NCBI GenBank assembly: GCA_014523495.1
Contig: JAATVM010000011.1
Coordinates: forward strand, 1 to 16,241
Reading direction: 5' to 3'
Length of the DNA stretch: 16,241 nucleotides
From: Nitrososphaerales archaeon TH1920
GTDB taxonomy: Archaea; Thermoproteota; Nitrososphaeria; Nitrososphaerales; Nitrososphaeraceae
The notes below the pieces were generated by a model. The model saw only the letters and a list, made by a program, of their open reading frames with translations. It was not told where the DNA came from and searched no databases. The translations under genes and the position numbers were made by a program. Below, piece by piece: positions 1-7,673 of this stretch (the stretch's first letter is position 1; each line of letters opens with the position of its first letter).

Positions 1-195
1 ATACTTGAAGATATCGAACGCACATTGTTGCCCTATTATGTAAGCAATTTTGAAGATGTTTTAGGCAGACTCAGACCTCGTAGGCGTGAAGACACAGATA
101 TGATAAATATTTTACGGAGGAGACTGGCACGTGTCAGATCTCAAATTCAAATGCTGAGTAGTTCTAAAGAGATATCGCATACCGGTGCCGTTTAA
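1..195 (+). CDS. C-terminal end of an unrecognised protein (5' end outside window)
   Basis: An open frame runs from the first base to a TAA at 193-195 and encodes the last 64 residues of a protein whose start lies upstream of the window. The visible part is helical and very rich in Arg and Glu. It has an LRPRRRED stretch and then LRRRLARVRSQIQM, which looks like a long amphipathic helix, and ends in a Ser-rich tail. A C-terminal helix of this kind (LRRK..VAR..I) occurs in translin-type RNA-binding proteins, but the resemblance is weak and I do not assign the family. It converges on the minus-strand PIG-L gene, with a 107-base AT-rich spacer that holds nothing else I recognise. Confidence 0.6.
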   Translation: MLEDIERTLLPYYVSNFEDVLGRLRPRRREDTDMINILRRRLARVRSQIQMLSSSKEISHTGAV

Positions 196-302
196 TTCTT
201 AGAACAACATTAGTGACTGAAATAAAAATTTATTTGTTATAGTTCTATTAAATTAAGAAATTTTATTAATTTATTGCTTGTATATTGAATTGAGTCGCAT
301 AA

Positions 303-935
303 TTACCATTTTGTAACTTTTATGACCTCAAAGGCCTCGGCATATTTAGAATTAATTTGATATCCCCTAAAAGAACACCTGCCAAGAATAGCAGGTATCC
401 ATATATCCCCACAGCGAATAAACTGGGACTGAAAACACTCTAAAGCATTCTTTTTTATTTCTATTTTTTCAGTAATGTTTACGAACAATTGGGGTCTAAA
501 TGATTTTTCAGTAATACCGCCTGGTATTGTGGTCTCGTACATGAATATGTTATTTTGATCTCTACATGCTGAAATCACACTTTTTGTTAAGGCTTGGTGA
601 TCCTGATGAGAATCTCCATACCATTGAGTGAAGACTGAATCTGGTTTGTATTTCGAAACGATTGAATCTATCATAGTAACTAATTTTCTTCCAAATACCA
701 TCTCTTCGGGCGATAAGTCAAGGAATATAGGAGATTTGCATCCCATTACTTTAGCCGATAATATGGATTCAGATCTTCTACCTTCTTTGGTATCTGTCTT
801 TACAAAATTTGGTAATGTGGCTATAATAGGTTGTACGTCGTAACCCTTTGAAGATAGTTTAGCAATTGTTCCACCCATTCCTATCTCCAAGTCATCTGGA
901 TGTGCTCCAAAAACTAGAATAGCTTTAGATTCCAT
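303..935 (-). CDS. PIG-L (LmbE-like) family deacetylase
   Basis: This 210-residue protein is a zinc-dependent N-acetyl-sugar deacetylase of the PIG-L/LmbE family. The N-terminal beta strand is followed by the family signature AHPDDLEIG (residues 11-19), which supplies the zinc ligands His12 and Asp15. A second metal/catalytic motif, HQDH, lies at about 110-113. The length is normal for the family (about 200-240). It starts with ATG and lies only 27 bases downstream of the nucleotide-sugar dehydrogenase on the same strand, so the two are probably co-transcribed. That pairing suggests deacetylation of an N-acetylhexosamine in nucleotide-sugar or surface-glycan metabolism. The exact substrate cannot be read from sequence; thiol-conjugate or GlcNAc-lipid substrates are also known in the family. 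The protein has no signal peptide, so it is cytosolic. Confidence 0.9.
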   Translation of the reverse strand: MESKAILVFGAHPDDLEIGMGGTIAKLSSKGYDVQPIIATLPNFVKTDTKEGRRSESILSAKVMGCKSPIFLDLSPEEMVFGRKLVTMIDSIVSKYKPDSVFTQWYGDSHQDHQALTKSVISACRDQNNIFMYETTIPGGITEKSFRPQLFVNITEKIEIKKNALECFQSQFIRCGDIWIPAILGRCSFRGYQINSKYAEAFEVIKVTKW

Positions 936-962
936 ACAACCAGATTAAGGTAATTTTCCTAT

Positions 963-1886
963 TTATGAACTGTTGATAGTTGGTGGTACTAGTCTGTAAC
1001 CCCTTATCTCTCTGAATCTTCTGTAATCTTGGTCAACTTCCATTGCTGCCATTAATATCTTACTTTTAATTGATTTTGATGATTGTAGAAACATCTTTGT
1101 GTCTTTGGGCAAACAATGTCCCCCAACACCGTCACGAGGTTCAAGTATCTTTACGTTCCATTTAGTGTTTAATGCATCTCTTAATTCTCCAAAATTAACA
1201 TTGTTGGCCTGACAGTAAAGATAGAGATCCTCTGAAAATGCAATTTGCATATATCTATCAGCATTTTCAACTATTTTAGTCAATTCCGCAATCTCTATTT
1301 CAGATACTGGATGCATAGGAATCCCGAGACCATTTTTTTTGTTTGTTTGAGTGTTATTGTTATTGAATTCAAGAACCTCGTTTCCGCTATCATAAAATTG
1401 CAGTGCTGTCTTTAGACAGCAATCACTCACACCACCAACTACTCTAACTTGATTTACTCCATGTACATCTTCCTCAAGTGCATACCACCTATGAGGTGCG
1501 TGAGCAACGTGGAGTCTATGATTTAACATTTCAAATATCTTCTTTGAAGTTCCCTTAGGTACTGTACTTTCAATGGAAACAAGCGAACCATTCTTTGCTT
1601 CTCTTGAGATTTTTTGTGCAACAGAGAATAGGCCATCTACAAAAGGAGTATATTCATCATTTGGATCATGGGTAGATATACACAAAATGAAAACATCAAT
1701 GTCATCAAAGCATTCAATACTCTTGATACCATATTTCTTTTCTGCGTTTTCTACTTTTACAGGATTGATATCATATCCAAAAGTTTCAAATCCTCTTTCT
1801 TTCACATATTTTGCAACAGGCAAGCCGAGTTGTCCGAGTCCTATCACCAAAACTTTCTTTATCTGAGATCTTGATTCAGTATGCAT
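963..1886 (-). CDS. Short UDP-glucose/GDP-mannose dehydrogenase-family protein
   Basis: This is an NAD-dependent nucleotide-sugar 6-dehydrogenase, a family that oxidises an NDP-hexose to the uronic acid in two steps. The Rossmann motif GLGQLG is at 16-21. The IESTVPKGT stretch (105-113) precedes the first active-site Glu/Thr region. The central domain has ELTKIVENA with the expected Lys204 and Asn208. GGHCLPKD (255-262) carries the catalytic Cys258. The protein is only 307 residues, against about 420-450 for typical members, and stops about 45 residues after the catalytic Cys, so most or all of the C-terminal UDP-binding domain is absent. There is also an Asn-rich insert at about 174-184. No frameshifted remainder is visible in the spacer before the PIG-L gene, so the short form looks native. 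It probably works with the downstream PIG-L deacetylase on amino-sugar donors for surface glycans. Confidence 0.85.
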   Translation of the reverse strand: MHTESRSQIKKVLVIGLGQLGLPVAKYVKERGFETFGYDINPVKVENAEKKYGIKSIECFDDIDVFILCISTHDPNDEYTPFVDGLFSVAQKISREAKNGSLVSIESTVPKGTSKKIFEMLNHRLHVAHAPHRWYALEEDVHGVNQVRVVGGVSDCCLKTALQFYDSGNEVLEFNNNNTQTNKKNGLGIPMHPVSEIEIAELTKIVENADRYMQIAFSEDLYLYCQANNVNFGELRDALNTKWNVKILEPRDGVGGHCLPKDTKMFLQSSKSIKSKILMAAMEVDQDYRRFREIRGYRLVPPTINSS

Positions 1887-1907
1887 TTTCGCTGATAGTA
1901 AGAATTC

Positions 1908-1918
1908 ATAATATAATT
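1908..1918 (-). promoter_or_regulatory. TATA-like element upstream of the nucleotide-sugar dehydrogenase
   Basis: On the minus strand an AATTATATTAT element is centred about 26 bases upstream of the ATG at 1886, the spacing of an archaeal box A to the transcription start. The mRNA would be leaderless or nearly so, and I see no Shine-Dalgarno motif before this start. Confidence 0.45.
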
Positions 1919-2081
1919 ATTAAAGGCTTGAGATGGAATAGAATGTAAGTTAATCACTAAAGAAATTTCTATCTAGTTCGTATAGAACTTTATCTATCGC
2001 TATATCTGACCTCAAATCTATCACAACCTTCCTTTGAATTCAAGTGGTTTTTTCGCTTTTTTCGTTGTTGGTTATATACTA

Positions 2082-2090
2082 GATATAAAT
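2082..2090 (+). promoter_or_regulatory. TATA-like element upstream of the GTPase gene
   Basis: GATATAAAT at this position is centred about 27 bases before the GTG start, consistent with box A of a leaderless transcript. A second candidate, GTTATATAC, lies at 2071-2079. The whole 1887-2113 interval is a divergent promoter region. It also holds a small inverted repeat (AGTTC-GTATA-GAACT near 1976-1990) of uncertain meaning. Confidence 0.45.
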
Positions 2091-2113
2091 AATCAAGCAA
2101 AAATAATAGATCT

Positions 2114-3325
2114 GTGATAAGAATTGGTTTAATTGGAAAAACAAACACTGGCAAAACTACTTTTTTTAATTCCGCAACTTTAGGTAATGAAGAAATTGCA
2201 AATTACCCTTTTACAACAAAAAAACCAATTCACGGAAATGCTCATGTGATTACCCTTTGTGTTCATAAAGAATTCGGTGTAGTGGATAATCCAAGGAATT
2301 CTCTTTGTAAAGATGGATGGAGATTCATTCCTGTAGAATTAATAGACCTTCCTGGCCTGATAAAAGGTGCATGGGAAGGCAAGGGTCTTGGTAACCAGTT
2401 TTTGTCTGTTGCTGCACAATCTGATGTATTGCTTCACATAGTAGACGCTTCTGGGAGCATTGATGCATCTGGAAAAATAGCGGAGGCAGGTGCTGGAGAT
2501 CCAATTGCAGACGTTTCTGATATAGATGAAGAATTAGTTCTATGGTATTTGAAATTATTTGAAGGAAATAGGGAAAAAATTTTAAGAATGATTAATACAG
2601 GCATGGACACGGTGCGCGCAGTCACTGAAATATTTAGAGGAGTTGGTGTTAAAGAATGGCATGTAAAAAGTTCTATAAATGAAAATAGTCTAGGTGACAA
2701 AGACATACATGAACTTGATCCTGACGAAAGTAGAAGATTCGTTTCTACATTAAGGGAGGTATCGAAGCCTTCTCTAATAGTAGCAAATAAAATAGATCTT
2801 CATCCTGCTGCTGAAAATTTCAAGAGATTGCGTGAGCATAATAAACACATGTTTGTAATTCCTTCAAGTACTGATGCAGAATTAACGCTAAGGAGAGCTC
2901 AGAATAGGGGTTTGATAAAATATTCTCCTGGCGATGAAATATTTGATATATATGAGAATACGATTCTAAATGAAAAACAAAAATGGGCACTTAATTTCAT
3001 TAGGAAAGATGTATTGGGAGAGTATCTTAGAACTGGAGTACAATTTGCATTAAACATTGCTGTTTTCAAGTTATTAAACATGAATGTTGTTTATCCTGTT
3101 TCTGATCCAAATAAATTGTCCGATAAAAAAGGTAACGTACTTCCTGATGCATTTCTTATGAAAAATGGTTCCACTGTGCAGGATCTTGCAAGCGACATAC
3201 ATACCGAGTTATCTAAGGGAATTGTTTATGCTGTCGACATCAGAAACGGTTTAAGATTACCCGGTGATTACCAAATAAAGGACAGAGACGTATTATCTAT
3301 AGTTTCAACCATGATAAAAAAATAA
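2114..3325 (+). CDS. YchF/Obg-like GTPase with C-terminal TGS domain
   Basis: This 403-residue TRAFAC-class P-loop GTPase is of the archaeal YchF/DRG-like group, proteins linked to ribosome function or translation stress. G1 is GKTNTGKTT (8-16), G2 includes the Thr of NYPFTT (30-35), G3 is DLPG (78-81), followed by the Obg-like Gly-rich GLIKGAWEGKGLG, and G4 is NKID (225-228). A helical insertion fills about 125-215. The last 65 residues (VLPDAFLMKNGSTVQDLA to the end) form a TGS domain, the ubiquitin-like fold thought to bind RNA or the ribosome. The start is GTG. The alignment-typical beginning MIRIGLIGK and the TATA-like element about 27 bases upstream support it as a leaderless start. It is transcribed away from the sugar genes and converges on the zinc-ribbon gene. 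Confidence 0.9.
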   Translation: MIRIGLIGKTNTGKTTFFNSATLGNEEIANYPFTTKKPIHGNAHVITLCVHKEFGVVDNPRNSLCKDGWRFIPVELIDLPGLIKGAWEGKGLGNQFLSVAAQSDVLLHIVDASGSIDASGKIAEAGAGDPIADVSDIDEELVLWYLKLFEGNREKILRMINTGMDTVRAVTEIFRGVGVKEWHVKSSINENSLGDKDIHELDPDESRRFVSTLREVSKPSLIVANKIDLHPAAENFKRLREHNKHMFVIPSSTDAELTLRRAQNRGLIKYSPGDEIFDIYENTILNEKQKWALNFIRKDVLGEYLRTGVQFALNIAVFKLLNMNVVYPVSDPNKLSDKKGNVLPDAFLMKNGSTVQDLASDIHTELSKGIVYAVDIRNGLRLPGDYQIKDRDVLSIVSTMIKK

Positions 3326-3537
3326 ACGTACGAAACATGATCGTAACCTGAGTCAGATAGCACCCAATTGACGAGACGGTGAATTAGAATTAATTTTGGC
3401 TATTATTAGATAATGATCAATTGATGATTTCCCCAATTGTAGTTAACTAGTGGTTATGTAAATCAGTAAGATTTTGACTGAATCACACTCAAATTAGTAT
3501 ATAGTCATTCAATAATTGTAACTCATCGGTAATGAAT
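3326..3537. other. Non-coding spacer between convergent genes
   Basis: About 210 AT-rich bases separate the ends of the GTPase and zinc-ribbon genes. I see no tRNA, no convincing hairpin with a T-tract and no protein-like frame on either strand. A C-box-like TGATGA at about 3423 and a CTGA at about 3478 are present, but paired internal C'/D' boxes are lacking. Confidence 0.5.
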
Positions 3538-3705
3538 TTACTTTTTATAATCACTCAAAATATCCCTGTATCTTACATCTTTATAAGCTATATACTTGAC
3601 GTATTCTCCATACGTCATTTCAAAATTACAAAAAGGACATTTGACAAAGCCAAAATCATCAGAAAGCTCCGCAGGCTTCTTGCAATCAGGACAAAGAATT
3701 TTCAT
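3538..3705 (-). CDS. Small zinc-ribbon protein (55 residues)
   Basis: This 55-residue ORF was read directly from the minus strand. It runs from ATG at 3705 to TAA at 3538-3540. Two metal-binding knuckles, CPDC at residues 5-8 and CPFC at 23-26, are spaced as in a small zinc ribbon, and a Tyr-rich helical tail (YGEYVKYIAYKDVRY) follows. The even codon use, the intact Cys pairs and the position 85 bases downstream of rpo12 on the same strand support a real gene. The function is unknown; single zinc ribbons of this size in archaea are usually nucleic-acid-binding or transcription-associated. The bases just before the ATG are a short ATA/ATT trinucleotide run without a Shine-Dalgarno motif, so initiation may be leaderless. 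Confidence 0.75.
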   Translation of the reverse strand: MKILCPDCKKPAELSDDFGFVKCPFCNFEMTYGEYVKYIAYKDVRYRDILSDYKK

Positions 3706-3790
3706 ATTATTATTATTATCGTTAAGCTAACAATTAAGCGTTAACCCATTCAAATAAAAAGAACATTTTGACTTGATTTATCTACTGGTT

Positions 3791-3958
3791 CTAAATTGCT
3801 TTCAATTGCTTCACTATTGGTTGTCTAGCCTTTCGGAAAACTCTAAATCCACAAATACATTTTATTTCCGGTAACTTTGAAAGTTCTTCATTTGACACTG
3901 GAGTTCCACATCTCATACATTCATAGATCACATTACCAATGATTTTATCGCTCGCCAT
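3791..3958 (-). CDS. rpo12: DNA-directed RNA polymerase subunit Rpo12 (RpoP)
   Basis: This 55-residue ORF was read from the minus strand, ATG at 3958 to TAG at 3791-3793. It is the archaeal homologue of eukaryotic RPB12/RPC10, a zinc-binding subunit that helps assemble the Rpo3/Rpo10/Rpo11 platform of RNA polymerase. The diagnostic pattern is YECMRCG (residues 12-18) for the first zinc knuckle and KCICGFRVFRKAR (33-45) for the second and its basic tail, which is highly conserved in the family. Full length matches other archaeal Rpo12 proteins. It lies between the DHH phosphoesterase (97 bases upstream) and the small zinc ribbon (downstream), all on the minus strand, so they may form one transcript. 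Confidence 0.92.
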   Translation of the reverse strand: MASDKIIGNVIYECMRCGTPVSNEELSKLPEIKCICGFRVFRKARQPIVKQLKAI

Positions 3959-4055
3959 AATCGTCCTTGTCTTGAATGAAATTTATTTGTTTTCTCTGCG
4001 GTCATCGAATTACTCTTGGCTCTCTATCATCATTTATGCTTTAGTGTAAAAATCC

Positions 4056-5003
4056 TTATTCTAAAGCCTTGATTACTGCCTGTTGCAATTCCGCCATGCA
4101 AGCCTTGAAATTTCCTGCGTCATTTTTTAATTTTCCTCCTGATGCATATTCATGTCCTCCGCCTTCTATAAGATACGATGCAATCTTGCTACATGAAATT
4201 TTGTCCGTATTTCTCCTAATGCTAACTTTTCCATTTCGGCTAGAGAGAATAGCCAAGTCTATCTTAAAATTGGAAAATAGTTCCTGAGCAAATAGGCTTG
4301 TTTGGACGTATGGATATGTAAAAACAAAAGCCACATTAAATGAACGTATTTTCTTTATTGCAAGTGTCTTCAATGATGCCCTTTTTTGAATTTCACTAAT
4401 TTTGATGAATTTTGTGTAGTCTCTTTGCATATCTGCATCCCACAAGATTCCACTTGATGATTTAAGAACCAGATTTTTTAATTTTTCCTTAGCGTCAGAA
4501 TTATTCCTATAAGAATGGATTAATTCAGAGACTCTTGAATCATAATTCTTGATATTAGTCATAAAGTCTGAACTATGTGCATTTAAACCCAGTTGCTCTG
4601 CGATTTTGTTTTTGTACATAAACTTCTTATACATGAGTTCCGTCGCACATTTGTTTCCAGATGAATCGTGAACTAAGTGAGCCATCTTTCTAATCGATGT
4701 TAATGCCTTTCTCGGCCATGGATGATGATCAACCCAGATTACAGACCATCTATTTTTTATCAAATATTCTATTGAATCCTTAGTTAGATCAATGACCTCA
4801 TTATTGACGCCGAGATCCGAAATAATTACGAGTCCATTTCTTGTTTTTTTGGATTCATATTTTAGATATTCATACATCTTTGTAAAATTATCTACACCAT
4901 AATTGTAAAATGAAACATCTGCGTCAGGATACTTCATTAACGCAACTGAAGCAGAATATATTCCATCCACATCTGCTTCATGGGAGCATATGATTACACG
5001 CAT
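4056..5003 (-). CDS. DHH/DHHA1 family phosphoesterase
   Basis: This 315-residue protein is of the DHH superfamily (RecJ-like nucleases, oligoribonucleases and cyclic-dinucleotide phosphodiesterases). The metal-binding motifs appear in order: SHEADVDG at 7-14 (motif I), SDLG at 62-65 (motif II) and VDHHPW at 91-96 (the DHH motif itself). The C-terminal DHHA1 substrate-binding domain is marked by GGGHEYASGG (281-290), the Gly-rich loop that contacts nucleotide phosphate. The length matches compact archaeal DHH-DHHA1 proteins rather than large RecJ. Its neighbour rpo12 suggests a housekeeping role in RNA or DNA turnover, but the substrate cannot be decided from sequence. The ATG start at 5003 is the only one that keeps motif I at the usual distance from the N-terminus. 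Confidence 0.9.
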   Translation of the reverse strand: MRVIICSHEADVDGIYSASVALMKYPDADVSFYNYGVDNFTKMYEYLKYESKKTRNGLVIISDLGVNNEVIDLTKDSIEYLIKNRWSVIWVDHHPWPRKALTSIRKMAHLVHDSSGNKCATELMYKKFMYKNKIAEQLGLNAHSSDFMTNIKNYDSRVSELIHSYRNNSDAKEKLKNLVLKSSSGILWDADMQRDYTKFIKISEIQKRASLKTLAIKKIRSFNVAFVFTYPYVQTSLFAQELFSNFKIDLAILSSRNGKVSIRRNTDKISCSKIASYLIEGGGHEYASGGKLKNDAGNFKACMAELQQAVIKALE

Positions 5004-5156
5004 TCATGAAATAGGCATTTGAACTGAATATGTATTTAATGCTGAAACTTGCTGCCTTAAGAGATACCAATTGGACAATTACAAATTAATCCTGATTAAC
5101 AAGATTATGAGTCATTAGAATCGGAATAAGTGATTAATTCATTTTTCAAGTATAAT

Positions 5157-5165
5157 TTTATATTT
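5157..5165 (+). promoter_or_regulatory. TATA-like element for the membrane-protein gene
   Basis: TTTATATTT here would place transcription initiation at about 5185-5190. This is too late for the in-frame TTG at 5174 but just right for the ATG at 5198, and it is part of the reason for choosing the ATG. The 5004-5197 interval is a divergent promoter region with no other feature that I see. Confidence 0.4.
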
Positions 5166-5197
5166 GATAGCATTTGTCAGGTACTACAATACACATA

Positions 5198-5740
5198 ATG
5201 TACTATTCAATTGAAAAAAAGATAACGGCTAGATCGGTATATCTTGTAGCTTTTTACATCTCCGCAATTATAATGACGTCAATTACTTTTTATGCACTTT
5301 ATCAGAGCATAGTTGAGTATGCTTCTACGGGAAAAATCATAATAGGTGAAATCTTAGTAAAAACAGAATTTCCATTTACAGGAATTTCAAAACTAATTAC
5401 CTATCTAATGATTGTTTCAGTAGTCTCCTGGTACTGTGTTACTAAATTAGGTGGCGACAAGGTGAAAGAGATTTCTCCAGCTATCAGTTCAATATTACAA
5501 CTAATAGTTTTAGTAATAGCAATAGTTTCACTCTACGAATTTGTTTACAATTTTGTGGTTTGGAGCTCACTAATAACTCTGAATGCATTAGGTGGGAGCA
5601 TAAACTTGGATAATATTAGTATAGCCTACCCAAACCCTGAAACTCCTTGGAATCTAGTCTTTGCCACAAAAATGTCACTAGCTGCTTTTGTTATTTCTGC
5701 TCATGGATTTTATATCATATCAAAGAAAGGGAAAAGTTAA
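5198..5740 (+). CDS. Unrecognised four-helix integral membrane protein
   Basis: This 180-residue membrane protein has four clear hydrophobic segments at about 13-35, 63-82, 95-121 and 152-174. The N-terminus is basic (EKKITAR) and the C-terminus is KKGKS, so both ends are probably cytoplasmic by the positive-inside rule. A polar loop, SINLDNISIAYPNPETPW at about 134-151, joins helices 3 and 4 and would be on the extracytoplasmic side. There are no heme- or metal-ligand clusters apart from a His169 in the last helix, and I do not recognise the family. An in-frame TTG at 5174 would add eight residues; I chose the ATG because of the TATA-like element at 5157-5165. It precedes prefoldin alpha by 108 bases on the same strand but that gene has its own TATA-like element, so co-transcription is uncertain. 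Confidence 0.75.
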   Translation: MYYSIEKKITARSVYLVAFYISAIIMTSITFYALYQSIVEYASTGKIIIGEILVKTEFPFTGISKLITYLMIVSVVSWYCVTKLGGDKVKEISPAISSILQLIVLVIAIVSLYEFVYNFVVWSSLITLNALGGSINLDNISIAYPNPETPWNLVFATKMSLAAFVISAHGFYIISKKGKS

Positions 5741-5848
5741 ATGAAAAAATTTCTAAACCATAATTTAGCTAACGAATGACAAATTTGAAAATATTATCCC
5801 CTTTAGTCAAAGTTATATGCCCGTTTTTTGCTCACATGATACAGAAAG

Positions 5849-6307
5849 ATGACTTCTAGAGAAAATTCTAAAGACCAAGTTTCGGCTGAACAAAGAATTA
5901 GTGAAATGCTTCAACAATCAAAGATTCTAGAAGCTTATATGAACGATATTCTAGTAAAAGAATCCACAGTAACTAGATTGATAACAGAGGCCCATCTGGC
6001 TTCCGAAGCAATCCAAGAATTATCTAAAAATCAGCAAGAAGAATCGCTTGTTCCTATTGGGATTGGAATTTATCTCAAAGCAACAGTTCCGGAGGTGAGG
6101 AATCTATTAGTTAATGTAGGTTCAGGTGTTACTATTGAAAAGTCTAAAGAAAACACAAAGAGTTATGTCGAATCAAAGATTAAGGAATTTGAGCTTGCAT
6201 TAAAACAACTAAATTCACAAAAAGAGCAGGTAGCGTTACGTATGAATCAGCTCCAAAATGAATTAAATAGTGAAATGCAAAATTCTCAACGAACACCAAA
6301 TTCATAA
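5849..6307 (+). CDS. pfdA: Prefoldin alpha subunit
   Basis: The 152-residue alpha subunit (GimC-type) of the archaeal prefoldin hexamer, which captures unfolded proteins and hands them to the group II chaperonin (thermosome). It has the expected architecture: an N-terminal coiled-coil helix (about 10-55), a central beta-hairpin pair with the family-typical LVPIGIGIYLKATVP and NVGSGVTIEKS segments (about 65-105), and a C-terminal coiled-coil helix (about 108-145). A TATA-like GTTATATGC at about 5810-5818 lies 30-40 bases before the ATG, implying a very short leader. It is followed almost immediately by ftsY. Proximity of pfdA and ftsY is a recurrent archaeal arrangement that couples nascent-chain folding and targeting functions. 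Confidence 0.93.
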   Translation: MTSRENSKDQVSAEQRISEMLQQSKILEAYMNDILVKESTVTRLITEAHLASEAIQELSKNQQEESLVPIGIGIYLKATVPEVRNLLVNVGSGVTIEKSKENTKSYVESKIKEFELALKQLNSQKEQVALRMNQLQNELNSEMQNSQRTPNS

Positions 6308-6323
6308 CGGGATTGTACTCTCC

Positions 6324-7673
6324 TTGTTTGAAAAACTAAAAAAGGTATTTTCTGAAACTGCAAAGAATCTTGGTCAAAAAGCAATTTCAAAAAAAGAAAT
6401 TGATTCGATTTTAGAGGAACTACAAATCAATCTTATGGAAAATGATGTAGCATATGAAGTTGTTGATGAAATGACATCAAAAATAAAAACAGAGATATTG
6501 AACTTGAGACTAGAAAGAAAAGAAAATTCTGATCAAGTAATCACGACAAAATTATATTCTTATTTACGCGAACTATTTTTGTCAACCAATACTGAAATAG
6601 ATATTATTCAATCCATTTTGGAAAAGAAAAAATCAAAAACTGGACCATATTCTATAATCTTTCTTGGTATCAATGGTACTGGTAAAACTACCACAATAGC
6701 AAAATTTTGTAAATTGTTAAGGGACCATGGTATTTCCGTTGTTCTAGCAGCCGCAGACACTCATAGAGCGGGAGCGATTGAACAGATAACTCATCATGGA
6801 AACAAACTAAATGTTAAAGTAATCTCTCAAAGATATGGCGCAGATCCTTCTGCAGTGGCAAGAGATGCACTAGAACACGCAAAAAAGAACTATATCGATG
6901 CAGTGTTAATCGACACTGCAGGAAGGATGCAAACTTCTAAGAATCTTATGGAGGAAGTTAGCAAGATAATAAGGGTGATTAAACCTGATATGAAAATATT
7001 TGTTGGAGATTCCTTGGCAGGGAACGATACAGTAAATCAAGCCAGAGAATTTTTTCACTACACTAATTATGATGGATCAATATTAACAAAAAGTGATGCT
7101 GATTCTAAAGGTGGTGCAGCCATTTCTATTGCGTATTTGACTCACAAGCCTATACTGTATTTGGGAGTTGGCCAGGGATATGAAGATTTAGCTGAATTTG
7201 ATCATGACAAATTTCTTGATTCAATTTTCAAAGATAAAATATATGAAAAAACTATTAGCCATTCAGATGTAGACAATGTAGCGTCATTACCTGATAATGA
7301 TACTGCAACGACGTTAGATGCCGATACAAATGGTATCTCAAATGGTAATGAAAACACAAGCAATGAGTACGACAAATCGTTAACGACGGATCAACAAACA
7401 TCAGCTTTATTGGTTGAGCCAGAACAGTTGATTCCTAGTAAAATGAACCATGAGCAAGAAAGAATTCATGAAAAAACCAGTGAGGCAAAATCAAAGAAAG
7501 GATCATTTTTCAATAAATTTTTTAGAGACAAGAAAGAAGATGCTACCGATAATGTAGAAAATGTTTCAAATGAAGAGATAAGACCTAAAAAGAGAAACAA
7601 AAAAGAAACCAAAAATAAAAGTGAAAATGTTGTTTATTTAACTGACGATGATTTAGATGATCTCATTAAGTAA
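6324..7673 (+). CDS. ftsY: Signal recognition particle receptor FtsY with long C-terminal tail
   Basis: The SRP receptor GTPase that docks ribosome-nascent chain-SRP complexes at the membrane. From the TTG at 6324 the protein begins MFEKLKKVFSE, the normal FtsY N-terminus, and falls 16 bases after pfdA stops. An upstream ATG at 6270 would add 18 unconserved residues inside pfdA, so I prefer the TTG. The N domain covers about 1-100. The G domain has GINGTGKTT (115-123), DTHRAGA, DTAGR (197-201), TKSD (255-258) and the closing GVGQGYEDL. The NG core ends near residue 302. About 147 further residues form a low-complexity charged tail: first Asn/Asp/Thr-rich, then a basic-aromatic patch KKGSFFNKFFRDKK (about 391-404), then a Lys-rich run, then an acidic end LTDDDLDDLIK. 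FtsY proteins usually carry such an extension at the N-terminus. The 3' end overlaps argF by 17 bases. Confidence 0.95.
   Translation: MFEKLKKVFSETAKNLGQKAISKKEIDSILEELQINLMENDVAYEVVDEMTSKIKTEILNLRLERKENSDQVITTKLYSYLRELFLSTNTEIDIIQSILEKKKSKTGPYSIIFLGINGTGKTTTIAKFCKLLRDHGISVVLAAADTHRAGAIEQITHHGNKLNVKVISQRYGADPSAVARDALEHAKKNYIDAVLIDTAGRMQTSKNLMEEVSKIIRVIKPDMKIFVGDSLAGNDTVNQAREFFHYTNYDGSILTKSDADSKGGAAISIAYLTHKPILYLGVGQGYEDLAEFDHDKFLDSIFKDKIYEKTISHSDVDNVASLPDNDTATTLDADTNGISNGNENTSNEYDKSLTTDQQTSALLVEPEQLIPSKMNHEQERIHEKTSEAKSKKGSFFNKFFRDKKEDATDNVENVSNEEIRPKKRNKKETKNKSENVVYLTDDDLDDLIK

Noticed and set aside
3420..3482. C/D-box-like sRNA (TGATGA near 3423, CTGA near 3478)
   Set aside because: There is no D' or C' box pair inside, the box C lacks the purine at its first position, and no terminal stem is seen.
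3532..3744. Plus-strand 70-residue open frame
   Set aside because: It is the antisense of the zinc-ribbon gene, which has intact Cys pairs on the minus strand; the plus-strand product is low-complexity and hydrophobic.
5741..5779. 12-codon ATG frame immediately after the membrane-protein stop
   Set aside because: It has no ribosome-binding site, no coupling to the following gene and a low-complexity product; it is likely chance.
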